From contig CAYORK010000006.1 of NCBI GenBank assembly GCA_964406345.1, positions 1 to 54,752 of the forward strand: a stretch of 54,752 nucleotides of DNA. The letters are read 5' to 3'. A model generated the notes under the pieces. It searched no databases, had not been told where the DNA came from, and saw nothing but the letters and a program-made list of their open reading frames with translations. Below are positions 17,024 to 24,514 of this stretch, piece after piece. Both the position numbers and the translations under genes were made by a program. Position 1 is the stretch's first letter. Every line of letters starts with the position of its first letter. This stretch comes from SYAN01 sp964406345 (lineage in GTDB: Bacteria > Actinomycetota > Actinomycetes > Nanopelagicales > Nanopelagicaceae).

Positions 17024-18241
17024 TCACTGCCCTTTGCGGATGAATTTGGCCACAGATTCGATGTGTTCTGTCATTGGAAAGAGGTCGAAGGCGCGAATCA
17101 TTGCCATCTCGTAACCGGCCTCGACGAGGGCCTTTGCATCTCTCGCCAATGTTGCTGGGTCGCACGAGATATAGAGGATCTCGCGTGGCCTAAGGCGCTG
17201 GAATTCTGAAATCACGCCATTGGGACCGACGGTGACGCCTGATCGTGGCGGATCGAGAAGGATGAGATCGCAGCTCTCGATCTCCTTGATCTTCTGTTCG
17301 ACTCTACCTGCGACGACCTTCACTCGCCGATCTGCAGCGAAGATCTTGTTGGCATCAGATATCGCGTCCGAATCGGATTCGATGAGGGTCACTTTGCCCT
17401 TGTCCCCAACAGCATCGCGAAGGAATGCAGTGAAGAGACCGACTCCACCATAGAGGTCGAGCAGATGATCACCTTCACGCACATTCAACAATTCCTTCAC
17501 TTGATCGACCAAAGTTGACGCCGCCGAGTGGTGAGGTTGCCAGAAACTCTCGATTGAGATGGGGAAGGACTTCTTTCCTACCTCCATCTCCACTTTTCGA
17601 TCCCTGCCAGTGAGCCTCACCTTCCCTTCACGATCCACCGCGACACGAAAGCGCTCCCATGGACGGACTTTTGATCTCTCCAAACCAAGATTGATCGAGT
17701 CGAGATCCATTGCCTCATGGGAGATGAGGCACGAAGTGATCTCAGTCAATGAGTCGCTGCGATGAGGATGGAGAGCAAGACGCTTTGACGGAGTGAGAGT
17801 GAAATCCATGCGAGTGCGCCAATGCAGTCCAGTGACATCACCGTCGGCGGGAAGACACTCGACACTGATATCCATCCGGGCTATCCGACGGAAAGAGTCT
17901 GCCACTACCTCTGATTTAAGTTTTCGCTGGAAAGCGAGATCGATGTGCTGGAAGTCGCAACCACCACAGGCTCGTTCTCGGAAATAGTGACACGGCGCCT
18001 CTCGCCTATGAGGCGAAGCAGAGATAACTTCCATCGTCTCCGCCCACGCGATTCCTTTCTTTACCTGGGTCACTTCCGCAACGACGCGTTCCCCCGTGAT
18101 CGCACCGCGTACGAATACGGTCAAACCCTGAGCATGCGCGATGAAATGTCCCCCGTGCGCGACTCGCTCGACTTCAAGAGTGAGGTGGTCTCCAACCGCT
18201 ACAGATCGGCCCACATCATCGTTGGTTGGTTCCATAGACAC
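17024..18241 (-). CDS. TRAM-domain class I RNA m5U methyltransferase (TrmA/RlmD family)
   Basis: A 405-residue SAM-dependent RNA methyltransferase. An N-terminal TRAM RNA-binding domain (about residues 12-70) is followed by an iron-sulfur segment with Cys in CHYFRERACGGCDFQH and a fourth Cys near EITSCLISH. The Rossmann methyltransferase domain has LLDLYGGVGLFTAFL, ILLDPPRSGV and the catalytic Cys in YISCDPATLARD. It probably methylates uridine in rRNA or tRNA; which one cannot be told from sequence. Start may be GTG 18241 or ATG 18235. In Mycobacterium the same family member (Rv2689c) sits near dxs and the ceoB/ceoC pair. Confidence 0.9.
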   Translation of the reverse strand: MSMEPTNDDVGRSVAVGDHLTLEVERVAHGGHFIAHAQGLTVFVRGAITGERVVAEVTQVKKGIAWAETMEVISASPHRREAPCHYFRERACGGCDFQHIDLAFQRKLKSEVVADSFRRIARMDISVECLPADGDVTGLHWRTRMDFTLTPSKRLALHPHRSDSLTEITSCLISHEAMDLDSINLGLERSKVRPWERFRVAVDREGKVRLTGRDRKVEMEVGKKSFPISIESFWQPHHSAASTLVDQVKELLNVREGDHLLDLYGGVGLFTAFLRDAVGDKGKVTLIESDSDAISDANKIFAADRRVKVVAGRVEQKIKEIESCDLILLDPPRSGVTVGPNGVISEFQRLRPREILYISCDPATLARDAKALVEAGYEMAMIRAFDLFPMTEHIESVAKFIRKGQ

Positions 18242-18295
18242 AGTGGCGAGGATAGGTCATCCCTGCTGGCTTTCTGCTCCGTTCACGGTGAGGCT

Positions 18296-18330
18296 AGGCA
18301 ACACAAGGCAAGGCAACACAAGACAAGGCG
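18296..18330. repeat. 15-bp tandem repeat in the methyltransferase-trkA intergenic region
   Basis: Two adjacent copies of AGGCAACACAAGGCA (the second with one change) and the beginning of a third. It lies in the 165-base divergent intergenic region between the RNA methyltransferase and the first TrkA-type gene. Confidence 0.85.
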
Positions 18331-18356
18331 ATGACAAGAACCAAACTTGATGGCTT

Positions 18357-18396
18357 GAGGTGTACAGAGGTGTACAGAGGTGTATAGGGGTGTAGA
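18357..18396. repeat. Four 10-bp direct repeats just upstream of trkA-type gene
   Basis: The unit GAGGTGTACA occurs twice exactly, then as GAGGTGTATA and GGGGTGTAGA. The array ends ten bases before the ATG at 18407. A 10-bp period places each copy on the same face of the helix, and GTAC in each exact copy is a small palindrome, so a cooperative regulator site is possible. It may equally be a replication-slippage array. It occupies the position where a core promoter and ribosome-binding site would be expected. Confidence 0.85.
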
Positions 18397-18406
18397 TTTG
18401 CTGATT

Positions 18407-19072
18407 ATGCATGTCGTGATCATGGGATGTGGTCGCGTTGGATCGACTCTCGCAATCCAACTTCAAGGTATGGGGCATTCGATAGCGGTCATCGACCAGA
18501 ATCGTGAAGCCTTTCGCCGTCTCGGCGCAGACTTCAATGGCCAAACCGTGACTGGCATGGGTTTCGATCGCGACACACTCTTGGAAGCCGGTATTGAGAG
18601 GGCGAATGCTTTCGCCGCCGTCTCATCAGGCGATAACTCAAACATCATCGCAGCGCGATTGGCACGTGAGGTCTTCGGAATCGCGAATGTCGTCGCACGC
18701 ATCTATGACCCCGCCCGTGCTGAGATCTATCAGCGCCTCGGGATCCCCACGGTCGCAACAGTTCTTTGGACCACAGATCAAATCGTCCGTCACATGCTTC
18801 CTGAAGGTGCATCTTCCGAATGGACCGAGCCATCAGGAAATCTCCAGCTATGTCAGATCCCGCTTCATCGGGATTGGTATGGCGAGCCAATCTCCCTCAT
18901 CCAAGCCAACACCTCCGCACGAGTTGCCTTCATTACTCGCCTCGGCGAAGGGATCATCCCTCTCGAACGAACGATCTTGCAGGAGGGTGACGTCATCCAC
19001 CTCTTCGTGCCTGAAAAGGAGATCGCTGCTGTGACAGCATCACTCGCCAATCCGCCAGAGGATCACGCATGA
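18407..19072 (+). CDS. TrkA/RCK-type potassium channel regulator, first of a pair
   Basis: A cytoplasmic protein of 221 residues made of an RCK_N (KTN) NAD-binding domain and an RCK_C domain. The Rossmann motif is VIMGCGRVGSTLA, and the strand ending VIDQNREAF carries the ribose-binding acidic residue. It resembles CeoB/TrkA proteins that gate potassium transporters. ATG 18407 is chosen over an upstream start at 18380 because the family begins directly with this Rossmann strand; no Shine-Dalgarno sequence is visible. Its stop overlaps the start of the second TrkA gene by four bases. No membrane partner gene is present nearby. Confidence 0.9.
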   Translation: MHVVIMGCGRVGSTLAIQLQGMGHSIAVIDQNREAFRRLGADFNGQTVTGMGFDRDTLLEAGIERANAFAAVSSGDNSNIIAARLAREVFGIANVVARIYDPARAEIYQRLGIPTVATVLWTTDQIVRHMLPEGASSEWTEPSGNLQLCQIPLHRDWYGEPISLIQANTSARVAFITRLGEGIIPLERTILQEGDVIHLFVPEKEIAAVTASLANPPEDHA

Positions 19073-19728
19073 GAGTAGCCATCGCAGGTGCCGGGAATGT
19101 CGGTCGCGCCATCGCGCGAGAGTTGCTTAGTAACGGTCATCAGATCCTCTTGATCGACAAGGATCCGAAGGCGATGAAGATGGAGAGTGTTCCTACGGCC
19201 GAGTGGCTCCTGGCCGACTCCTGTGAGATCTCATCACTCGACACCGCTCGACTCGATACATGTCAAGTCCTCGTTGCCGCTACAGGCGATGACAAGGTGA
19301 ATCTTGTGACATCACTGCTGGCAAAGACGGAGTATGGCGTCCCACGCGTGGTGGCACGGGTCAATCACCCAAAGAATGAATGGATGTTCGATGGCTCGTG
19401 GGGCGTCGATGTTGCGGTCTCGACACCAAGGATCATCACTGCGCTAGTGGAAGAAGCAGTCAGTGTCGGAGATGTGGTCAGACTCTTCTCACTCCAGGCC
19501 GGTTCTGCCAATTTGGTCGAATTGACTCTCCCTGATTCCTCACCATGTTGCGGAAAGACCATCAACGAAGTGACCCTTCCGGAAGATGTCGCGCTGGTAG
19601 CGATCCTTCGAGACGGTCATGTGATCAAACCTCTCGAGCATGATGTCTTCTCTGCAGGAGATGAGTTGATCTTCATCGCGAGTGAGAGTTCTGAACGCCT
19701 ACTCAAGGCTTGCTTCGTATCTTCCTGA
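19069..19728 (+). CDS. TrkA/RCK-type potassium channel regulator, second of a pair
   Basis: A 219-residue RCK protein starting MRVAIAGAGNVGRAIARELL, with an intact nucleotide-binding glycine motif and the acidic strand end ILLIDKDPKAM. The C-terminal RCK_C domain spans about residues 135-215. The ATGA overlap with the first TrkA gene indicates translational coupling and probably a hetero-oligomeric ring, as proposed for mycobacterial CeoB/CeoC. It converges with the DUF3159 gene, with 18 bases between the stops and no obvious terminator. Confidence 0.9.
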   Translation: MRVAIAGAGNVGRAIARELLSNGHQILLIDKDPKAMKMESVPTAEWLLADSCEISSLDTARLDTCQVLVAATGDDKVNLVTSLLAKTEYGVPRVVARVNHPKNEWMFDGSWGVDVAVSTPRIITALVEEAVSVGDVVRLFSLQAGSANLVELTLPDSSPCCGKTINEVTLPEDVALVAILRDGHVIKPLEHDVFSAGDELIFIASESSERLLKACFVSS

Positions 19729-19746
19729 CTCCGTTACTAGAGAGAC

Positions 19747-20358
19747 TCATACAGGCTTTTTTGCGACCGGAACCTTCTTGATCACCAGCCATGTCGCCCA
19801 AGCACAGGCTATGAAGAGTGGATATCCCATGATGAGTCGTGCGACACCGAGAGCATTCACGTTCTCAGCGAGATAGAGCGGCAACTGCACCGCAAGTCTC
19901 GAAAAGAAGAGTCCAACCCAAAGCCATCCAGCGAGGATGTAGACGCGTTTGCGTTCGGGGACCTTCCGCCAGTGGAAGTCCTCACCGAGAAGTGGGCCTA
20001 AGACGACACCAATGATCGGCCAGCCGGCGATATTGGTGAGCAAATAGAGCGCGCCATAGCCGGCATTGATGAAGAGGCCTGGCAGATAAAAGTCCTCGGC
20101 CTTTCCAGTCGATCGCACCAAGAGATAGCAGATCAGCACACCGACAATCCCAGAGATTGCGCTCTGCAGCTTCTCTTTCTTGATCAACCGGAGGATGGTG
20201 ATGACGACAGAGAGGCCGACCGCGACGAGAGCAGCATCGACGACATCATCACGGAGATTGAAGACGACGAGGAATACCAGCGCGGGAATTCCGGAATCGA
20301 AGAGTCCTTTCTTCCCGCCGAGGGCGTTGATGATGCGATCGCGATCCTCGTGGTTCAT
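19747..20358 (-). CDS. DUF3159 membrane protein
   Basis: A 203-residue integral membrane protein with about five hydrophobic segments. The N-terminal LGGKKGLFDSGIPALVFLVVF and the later GLFINAGYGALYLLTNIAGWP are recognisable features of the DUF3159 family, which is largely actinobacterial. Function is unknown. It overlaps dut by four bases (ATGA), so it is the last gene of a thioesterase-dut-DUF3159 operon. In Mycobacterium additional genes (a DUF3710 gene and others) lie between these two; they are absent here. Confidence 0.85.
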   Translation of the reverse strand: MNHEDRDRIINALGGKKGLFDSGIPALVFLVVFNLRDDVVDAALVAVGLSVVITILRLIKKEKLQSAISGIVGVLICYLLVRSTGKAEDFYLPGLFINAGYGALYLLTNIAGWPIIGVVLGPLLGEDFHWRKVPERKRVYILAGWLWVGLFFSRLAVQLPLYLAENVNALGVARLIMGYPLFIACAWATWLVIKKVPVAKKPV

Positions 20359-20789
20359 CGCACGCCACTCGAACCGAATCCACCGCTGCCTCGAACGCTC
20401 TCTGGCAGTTCCGACACGACGTCGAACTCGACTTGTTCGACTCGCTGTACGACCAATTGCGCGATTCGATCGAGGCGCGAGATCTTGAAACTCTCCTTGA
20501 GGTCATGGTTGATCAAGATGACTTGGATCTCACCGCGGTATCCAGCATCGATAGTCCCTGGTGTATTCACCATCGAAATCCCATGCTTAACTGCAAGGCC
20601 CGATCGAGGATGGACCAAACCGACGAAGCCTTCTGGGATAGCTATGCCGAGTCCAGTCGGAACCACTTTTCTCTCGCCTGGCGCGATCTCACAGTCGATC
20701 CTTGCTCGAAGGTCGAATCCAGCATCGCCGGGATTCGTATAAGTGGGAAGTGGCATCTCTGGATCAAGGAGTTGAATCTTCACTTTCAT
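20355..20789 (-). CDS. dut: dUTP diphosphatase
   Basis: A homotrimeric dUTPase of 144 residues that converts dUTP to dUMP, keeping uracil out of DNA and feeding thymidylate synthesis. The five family motifs are present: PGDAGFDLRA, PRSGLAVKHG, the nucleotide-binding NTPGTIDAGYRGEIQVILIN, RIAQLVVQRV and the C-terminal RGSGGFGSSG arm that closes over the active site. Length is standard. It overlaps both neighbours by four bases in ATGA form. Confidence 0.96.
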   Translation of the reverse strand: MKVKIQLLDPEMPLPTYTNPGDAGFDLRARIDCEIAPGERKVVPTGLGIAIPEGFVGLVHPRSGLAVKHGISMVNTPGTIDAGYRGEIQVILINHDLKESFKISRLDRIAQLVVQRVEQVEFDVVSELPESVRGSGGFGSSGVR

Positions 20790-21328
20790 GGGTTGATGCC
20801 GAAATCCGGGTCAACGAAGGCGATCAAATCCTTGTGTTGCTGCAAGTGCTCGAAGTAGCCCTCTGGTGCATTCTTGATGAAGTGATCCATAGTGACGATT
20901 ACGTAGAGCGAAGTTCCGGCAAGTGCGAGTGGTCCGTCGGGTGAATCAAGTCGCCCCTCAGCCCTCCCGTAGACCTTTCGACCATCTTGGCCGAGGATTT
21001 CTGCAGTGATGAAGAGGGTCGTCCCCATCGGCACCGGCTTGAGGAAATCGGTCTCTAGGCGAGCGGTGACGCCGGGTGCGCGCAGGAGCCACATCAACTT
21101 CCCGAGCGCCTCATCGAGAGCTAAGGCGAGAAGACCTCCGTGGGCAAGCCCTGGGGCACCTTGGTGTTTCTCAGTGACCACAAATTGTCCCGTGAGATCC
21201 ATTCCTGTTCCCGCGTAACTGACGAAGTGAAGTCCTGAAGGATGGAGGTCCCCACAGCCGAAACAATGTCCGAAGTGGGACGGGATCTTCTCGCCGGGGT
21301 GGGGAGCCTTTGCGTGTCGAGAAGGCAT
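20786..21328 (-). CDS. PaaI-type hotdog-fold thioesterase
   Basis: A protein of about 180 residues with a 4HBT/PaaI hotdog domain. It contains GLAHGGLLALALDEALGKL, where the HGG segment and the following acidic helix form the usual active-site region. A Cys pair in HCFGCGDLHPSGLHF precedes the domain, a feature of a UPF-like subgroup. It probably hydrolyses an acyl-CoA; the substrate is unknown. Start at ATG 21328 is favoured; a GTG at 21361 would add 11 residues. It is coupled to dut by an ATGA overlap. Confidence 0.83.
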   Translation of the reverse strand: MPSRHAKAPHPGEKIPSHFGHCFGCGDLHPSGLHFVSYAGTGMDLTGQFVVTEKHQGAPGLAHGGLLALALDEALGKLMWLLRAPGVTARLETDFLKPVPMGTTLFITAEILGQDGRKVYGRAEGRLDSPDGPLALAGTSLYVIVTMDHFIKNAPEGYFEHLQQHKDLIAFVDPDFGINP

Positions 21329-21398
21329 CACGGCTGAAGCCGGAAGTTGGGTGGATACCACCGTTCAAGGTTACACGGCGCTCACCTACAGTACCGGC

Positions 21399-21881
21399 AT
21401 GGAGTTTCGCGAACGCATCTACCCGTCGATCGGCGTTACCTTCGCGCTCCTTGCACTCGTCCTTTCTACTTCGTTCGCGATCTGGGCAGCTCTTGAGACG
21501 ATCATCGCGATTGCCTTCGCTTTTGTAGCGAGCCTAGTCGCAGCCACATGGTGGGTCGGTGCGATTCACAGAATCGAATTCGATGGACGCTCGCTTCAGG
21601 TCAATCATGCGCGCATCGGGGTTGAGCATCTCGTAGATCCTGTGATCCTTGAAGGTGAGAGATGGCGACGCAGACTCGGAGCCGAGTTTGATCCTGCACT
21701 CTTCCATGCACACCGATTTTGGATGCGAAGTGGCGTAGAAGTGACCTTGACCGATCCAAGAGACCCACACACTGGTTGGCTCATCGGTAGCAGAGATGGC
21801 GAACGGCTATCCAAGGCGCTAGCTCAAGCGATTACGTCCACGTCCAGCGGAGAAAAGAGTGCGAAGAGCAAAGAGGTCTAG
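21399..21881 (+). CDS. DUF3093 membrane protein
   Basis: A 160-residue protein starting MEFRERIYPS, with two hydrophobic helices near the N-terminus followed by a soluble domain containing VGAIHRIEFDGRSLQVNHARIG and HRFWMRSGVEVTLTDPRDPH. This matches the actinobacterial DUF3093 family, of unknown function. It neighbours dut and DUF4193 as in Mycobacterium (Rv2697c-Rv2699c). Its TAG stop shares the palindrome CTAG with the stop of the opposite-strand DUF4193 gene. ATG 21399 is preferred over an upstream in-frame start at 21351. Confidence 0.85.
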   Translation: MEFRERIYPSIGVTFALLALVLSTSFAIWAALETIIAIAFAFVASLVAATWWVGAIHRIEFDGRSLQVNHARIGVEHLVDPVILEGERWRRRLGAEFDPALFHAHRFWMRSGVEVTLTDPRDPHTGWLIGSRDGERLSKALAQAITSTSSGEKSAKSKEV

Positions 21882-22174
21882 GCGCAATCCCTGCAGACAG
21901 CGCTAGAACCTTGACCGCGTGCGAGTTGGGACGAATGATGGATCAGGAAGCACTTGGAGCAAGTGAATTCATTCTCTTGCTTCGGCACGACGCGAACCGC
22001 TAACTCTTCTCCAGAGAGATCTGCCCCGGGAAGCTCGATGTTCTGAGCTTCTTCCTCCTCATCGACGTCAACCTGACCGGACTTCGCATCAGCGCGACGT
22101 GCTTTGAGTTCTTCGAGCGACTCTTCGTGGAGCTCTTCGTCCGTCTTACGAGGTGAGTCGTAATCGGTGGCCAC
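21878..22174 (-). CDS. DUF4193 zinc-ribbon-like protein
   Basis: A 98-residue acidic protein. The first 60 residues are rich in Glu and Asp and probably disordered. The C-terminal part has CSKC, a short linker, and a terminal CRDC pair, together likely to bind zinc. It belongs to the actinobacterial DUF4193 family of unknown function. A perfect AGGAGG (22185-22190) stands ten bases before the GTG start, the strongest Shine-Dalgarno sequence I noticed in this window, suggesting high expression. The leader upstream contains two mutually exclusive hairpins (see the terminator entry). Confidence 0.9.
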   Translation of the reverse strand: MATDYDSPRKTDEELHEESLEELKARRADAKSGQVDVDEEEEAQNIELPGADLSGEELAVRVVPKQENEFTCSKCFLIHHSSQLARGQGSSAVCRDCA

Positions 22175-22217
22175 AGCGGATCAACCTCCTAGGGTCGGTA
22201 ACGGGGCGGATACTCCC

Positions 22218-22253
22218 AAAAAGCACCCGGTATGTCTCGCCCAACCGTGGGCG
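22218..22253 (-). terminator. Possible terminator or attenuator between trmD and DUF4193
   Basis: Reading the minus strand, hairpin A is a perfect 6-bp stem CGCCCA/TGGGCG with loop ACCG on the plus strand (22238-22253). Hairpin B pairs GCCCACGGT with ACCGGGTGC (7 of 9 positions) and is followed at once by TTTTT (22222-22218). A and B share bases, so only one can form. B looks like an intrinsic terminator and A like the competing structure. This may simply be an imperfect trmD operon terminator. Confidence 0.4.
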
Positions 22254-22293
22254 TGTCGCTCCTATTCCCGACCGACGACTCTCCATGGGACGC

Positions 22294-22977
22294 TCAGGAA
22301 CCTTCTGAACTCACTATCTGGGAGTTATCGCGTCGCCAGCGGGCAATCTCGCCATGATTTCCGGAGAGCAGGACATCAGGGACACCTACTCCGCGCCACG
22401 TAGGCGGCTTCGTATAGACCGGATACTCCAGAAATCCCTCATCGTTGTGGCTCTCCTCGGTGAGGGAGTCGGGATTGCCAAGCACTCCAGGGAGAAGACG
22501 GATCACCGCTTCCATCACCACGAGCGCTGCAACTTCCCCGCCGTTGAGGACATAGTCTCCGATCGAAAGATGATGCACTCGAAATCTATCTTGTGCGCCG
22601 TAGAACTCACCGACGCGCGCATCAATGCCTTCATATCGTCCGCAGGCGAAGAGGATCTGCTCAGCTCTCGAGAGCGAGAGCGCATCACGTTGAGTAAAAC
22701 GTCTCCCAGATGGAGTGAGGATGACGAGATCGATCACCTCTGCCTTGGATGAGGATGCGACGCTATCTATTGCATCTCCCCAGACATCAGCACGCATCAC
22801 CATTCCGGCACCGCCACCATAGGGAGTGTCGTCGACGCTTCGATGCACACCTGTCGCGAAGTCACGCAGATTTACGATCTCGGTAGAGATGATGCCTTCC
22901 TCCTCCGCTTTGCCGATGAGAGAGAGGGATAGCGGCGAGAAGTAATCAGGAAAGATGGTGATGGCTGTCAGTCTCAT
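22294..22977 (-). CDS. trmD: tRNA (guanine-N1)-methyltransferase TrmD
   Basis: A SPOUT-family enzyme of 227 residues that methylates G37 of tRNAs to prevent frameshifting. Seen are the N-terminal TAITIFPDYFSPL, the knot regions VILTPSGRRFTQ and FACGRYEGIDARV, and YVLNGGEVAALVVMEAVIRLLPGVLGN, then the C-terminal domain with LEYPVYTKPPTWRGVGVPDVLLSGNH. Its start codon directly abuts the rimM stop. It is the last gene of the rpsP-khpA-rimM-trmD operon; rplS, the usual next gene, is not there. Confidence 0.97.
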   Translation of the reverse strand: MRLTAITIFPDYFSPLSLSLIGKAEEEGIISTEIVNLRDFATGVHRSVDDTPYGGGAGMVMRADVWGDAIDSVASSSKAEVIDLVILTPSGRRFTQRDALSLSRAEQILFACGRYEGIDARVGEFYGAQDRFRVHHLSIGDYVLNGGEVAALVVMEAVIRLLPGVLGNPDSLTEESHNDEGFLEYPVYTKPPTWRGVGVPDVLLSGNHGEIARWRRDNSQIVSSEGS

Positions 22978-23481
22978 CTAATCGACCAATCCATCCGGCA
23001 ACCGGACCACGATATGACCTTGAATGAGATCAATCTCTTCGATGAACTGCTGAACCATCGGGATCAAACGCTCACCCCTTACGGTCTCTACCTTCAAGAG
23101 ATCTTGCCCTGGCAAATTCTCCACGTCAATCACGACGCCGATCTCGCGCCCATCGATCCCCTGAACTTTCAAACCTCTTAGTTGCTCGATGTGGTAACTC
23201 TCATCCTCTTCCAAGGTCTGATCGAGATCAACATCAGCATAGAGACGAGAGTTTCGCAATCGCTCTGCTTCGTTTCGGTCAGCGACTTGCGTGAAGGTCA
23301 ACATCCATGTTCCCTGATGCACGCGGACTCGCGAGATCTCGAGCATTTGGTGGAGCGGGGAATCACATTCCAATGTGGAGCCCTCAACGAAACGCTCCTC
23401 AGGTCGATCCGTCAGGTTCTCAATGGTGACTTCACCCTTGATTCCATGCGGGCGACCGATCCTTGCGACAGCGAGTCTCAT
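22978..23481 (-). CDS. rimM: 16S rRNA processing protein RimM
   Basis: A 167-residue ribosome maturation factor for the 30S head. The N-terminal RimM beta-barrel begins RLAVARIGRPHGIKGEVTI, and the PRC-barrel-like C-terminal domain covers about residues 95-167 with LLKVETVRGERLIPMV and the acidic EEIDLIQGHIVV. It normally binds S19. Its position between the KH protein gene and trmD is the classical bacterial order. Confidence 0.95.
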   Translation of the reverse strand: MRLAVARIGRPHGIKGEVTIENLTDRPEERFVEGSTLECDSPLHQMLEISRVRVHQGTWMLTFTQVADRNEAERLRNSRLYADVDLDQTLEEDESYHIEQLRGLKVQGIDGREIGVVIDVENLPGQDLLKVETVRGERLIPMVQQFIEEIDLIQGHIVVRLPDGLVD

Positions 23482-23533
23482 CGATCACCTCTGCGAGATC
23501 TTGGAAAGGCTTACGAAAGAGGCGCTAAGGCTC

Positions 23534-23776
23534 TCAGCGCTCTTCGTCAGTGTCGATCAAATCGACGCGAACGGATCGACCCGCGAGGGCGCTGACTACT
23601 GTGCGAAGAGCACGAGCAGTTCGCCCGTTTCGACCAATCACCTTACCGAGATCTTCTGGATTGACTCGGACTTCGAAGGTGCTGCCGCGTCTTCCATTGC
23701 GCTCACTGACATTGACATCGTCAGGGTTGTCGACGATGCCCTTTACTAAGTGCTCCAACGTCTCATCAATGAGCAT
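23534..23776 (-). CDS. khpA: KH-domain RNA-binding protein KhpA
   Basis: An 80-residue single KH domain protein. The GxxG loop appears in KVIGRNGRTARALRTVV. Proteins of this family (KhpA, formerly YlqC) pair with KhpB/EloR and influence cell elongation and sRNA function in Gram-positive bacteria; the partner is not in this window. It sits seven bases downstream of rpsP, and 52 bases separate it from rimM. Confidence 0.93.
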   Translation of the reverse strand: MLIDETLEHLVKGIVDNPDDVNVSERNGRRGSTFEVRVNPEDLGKVIGRNGRTARALRTVVSALAGRSVRVDLIDTDEER

Positions 23777-23782
23777 CTTTAG

Positions 23783-24334
23783 TTACTCCGCTTGAGGTTC
23801 GGAAGCTTCAGCAGCGACATCGGCTGGAACTTCAGCTGGTGTCTCAGCGACGGCTTCGGTAGCCACTTCAGCAGCGGCCTCGACTACGGTCTCGACAGCA
23901 GCTTCGGCTGGAGCTTCGGCTGGCGCGCTCTTAGCCGCCAACTTCTCTTGAGCTCGCTTCTTCATCGTCGTCGCACCATCGGCTGGTTCATTGGCAGCGG
24001 CCTTGACTGCTGCCTCGTATGCCACACGCTTATCGGCGCGAGCAGGAGCGACCTTGAGAGTTCCTTCGCTACCTGGAAGGCCATGGAACTTCTGCCAATC
24101 CCCTGTTACCTTGAAAAGTGCGGTGACAGCTTCGGAAGGTTGTGCACCGACACCCAACCAGTACTGCGCTCTCTCGGAGTTGACCTGGATCAATGATGGT
24201 TCGACCGCTGGACTGTAACGACCGATCTCTTCGATCGCCTTACTATCGCGAGCAGAACGGGAATTTGAGACAACGATGCGGTAGTGAGGAGTGCGGATCT
24301 TTCCCAAACGCATCAAACGAATCTTTACTGACAC
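23783..24334 (-). CDS. rpsP: 30S ribosomal protein S16 with Ala/Glu-rich C-terminal extension
   Basis: The first roughly 80 residues are S16 (SVKIRLMRLGKIRTPHYRIVV, then GRYSPAVEPSLIQVNSERA and YWLGVGAQPSEAV). A linker and a long Ala/Glu/Val/Pro-rich tail bring it to 183 residues. Such tails are common on actinobacterial S16 and are probably flexible at the ribosome surface. The start is GTG with GGAG nine bases upstream. It opens the rpsP-khpA-rimM-trmD operon, with a probable promoter about 140 bases upstream. Confidence 0.95.
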   Translation of the reverse strand: MSVKIRLMRLGKIRTPHYRIVVSNSRSARDSKAIEEIGRYSPAVEPSLIQVNSERAQYWLGVGAQPSEAVTALFKVTGDWQKFHGLPGSEGTLKVAPARADKRVAYEAAVKAAANEPADGATTMKKRAQEKLAAKSAPAEAPAEAAVETVVEAAAEVATEAVAETPAEVPADVAAEASEPQAE

Positions 24335-24476
24335 TCTTATATCTCCTTCGTGTAGGAATCAACCATCGTCGACAAGGACTCGATTTGAGCGCGTGGGACC
24401 GCTACTCGAATTCACTGATCATGACGATGAGGTCGTATCCGGCCGAGAGGTAGAGGGGCTCCCGAACAGGCTCCGT

Positions 24477-24505
24477 ATTATGCCAATCGAGCAGGACCAC
24501 CCCAA
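24477..24505 (-). promoter_or_regulatory. Probable sigma-70-type promoter of the rpsP operon
   Basis: On the minus strand a -35-like TTGGGG (24505-24500) is separated by 17 bases from a -10-like CATAAT (24482-24477). It lies in the 180-base space between ffh and rpsP, giving a leader of roughly 135 bases. No other strong signal is seen in this space. Confidence 0.5.
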
Positions 24506-24514
24506 ATCGAGCGG

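Noticed and set aside
22167..22403. 78-codon plus-strand frame starting near DUF4193
   Set aside because: It runs through the leader hairpins and antisense to trmD, with no family resemblance.
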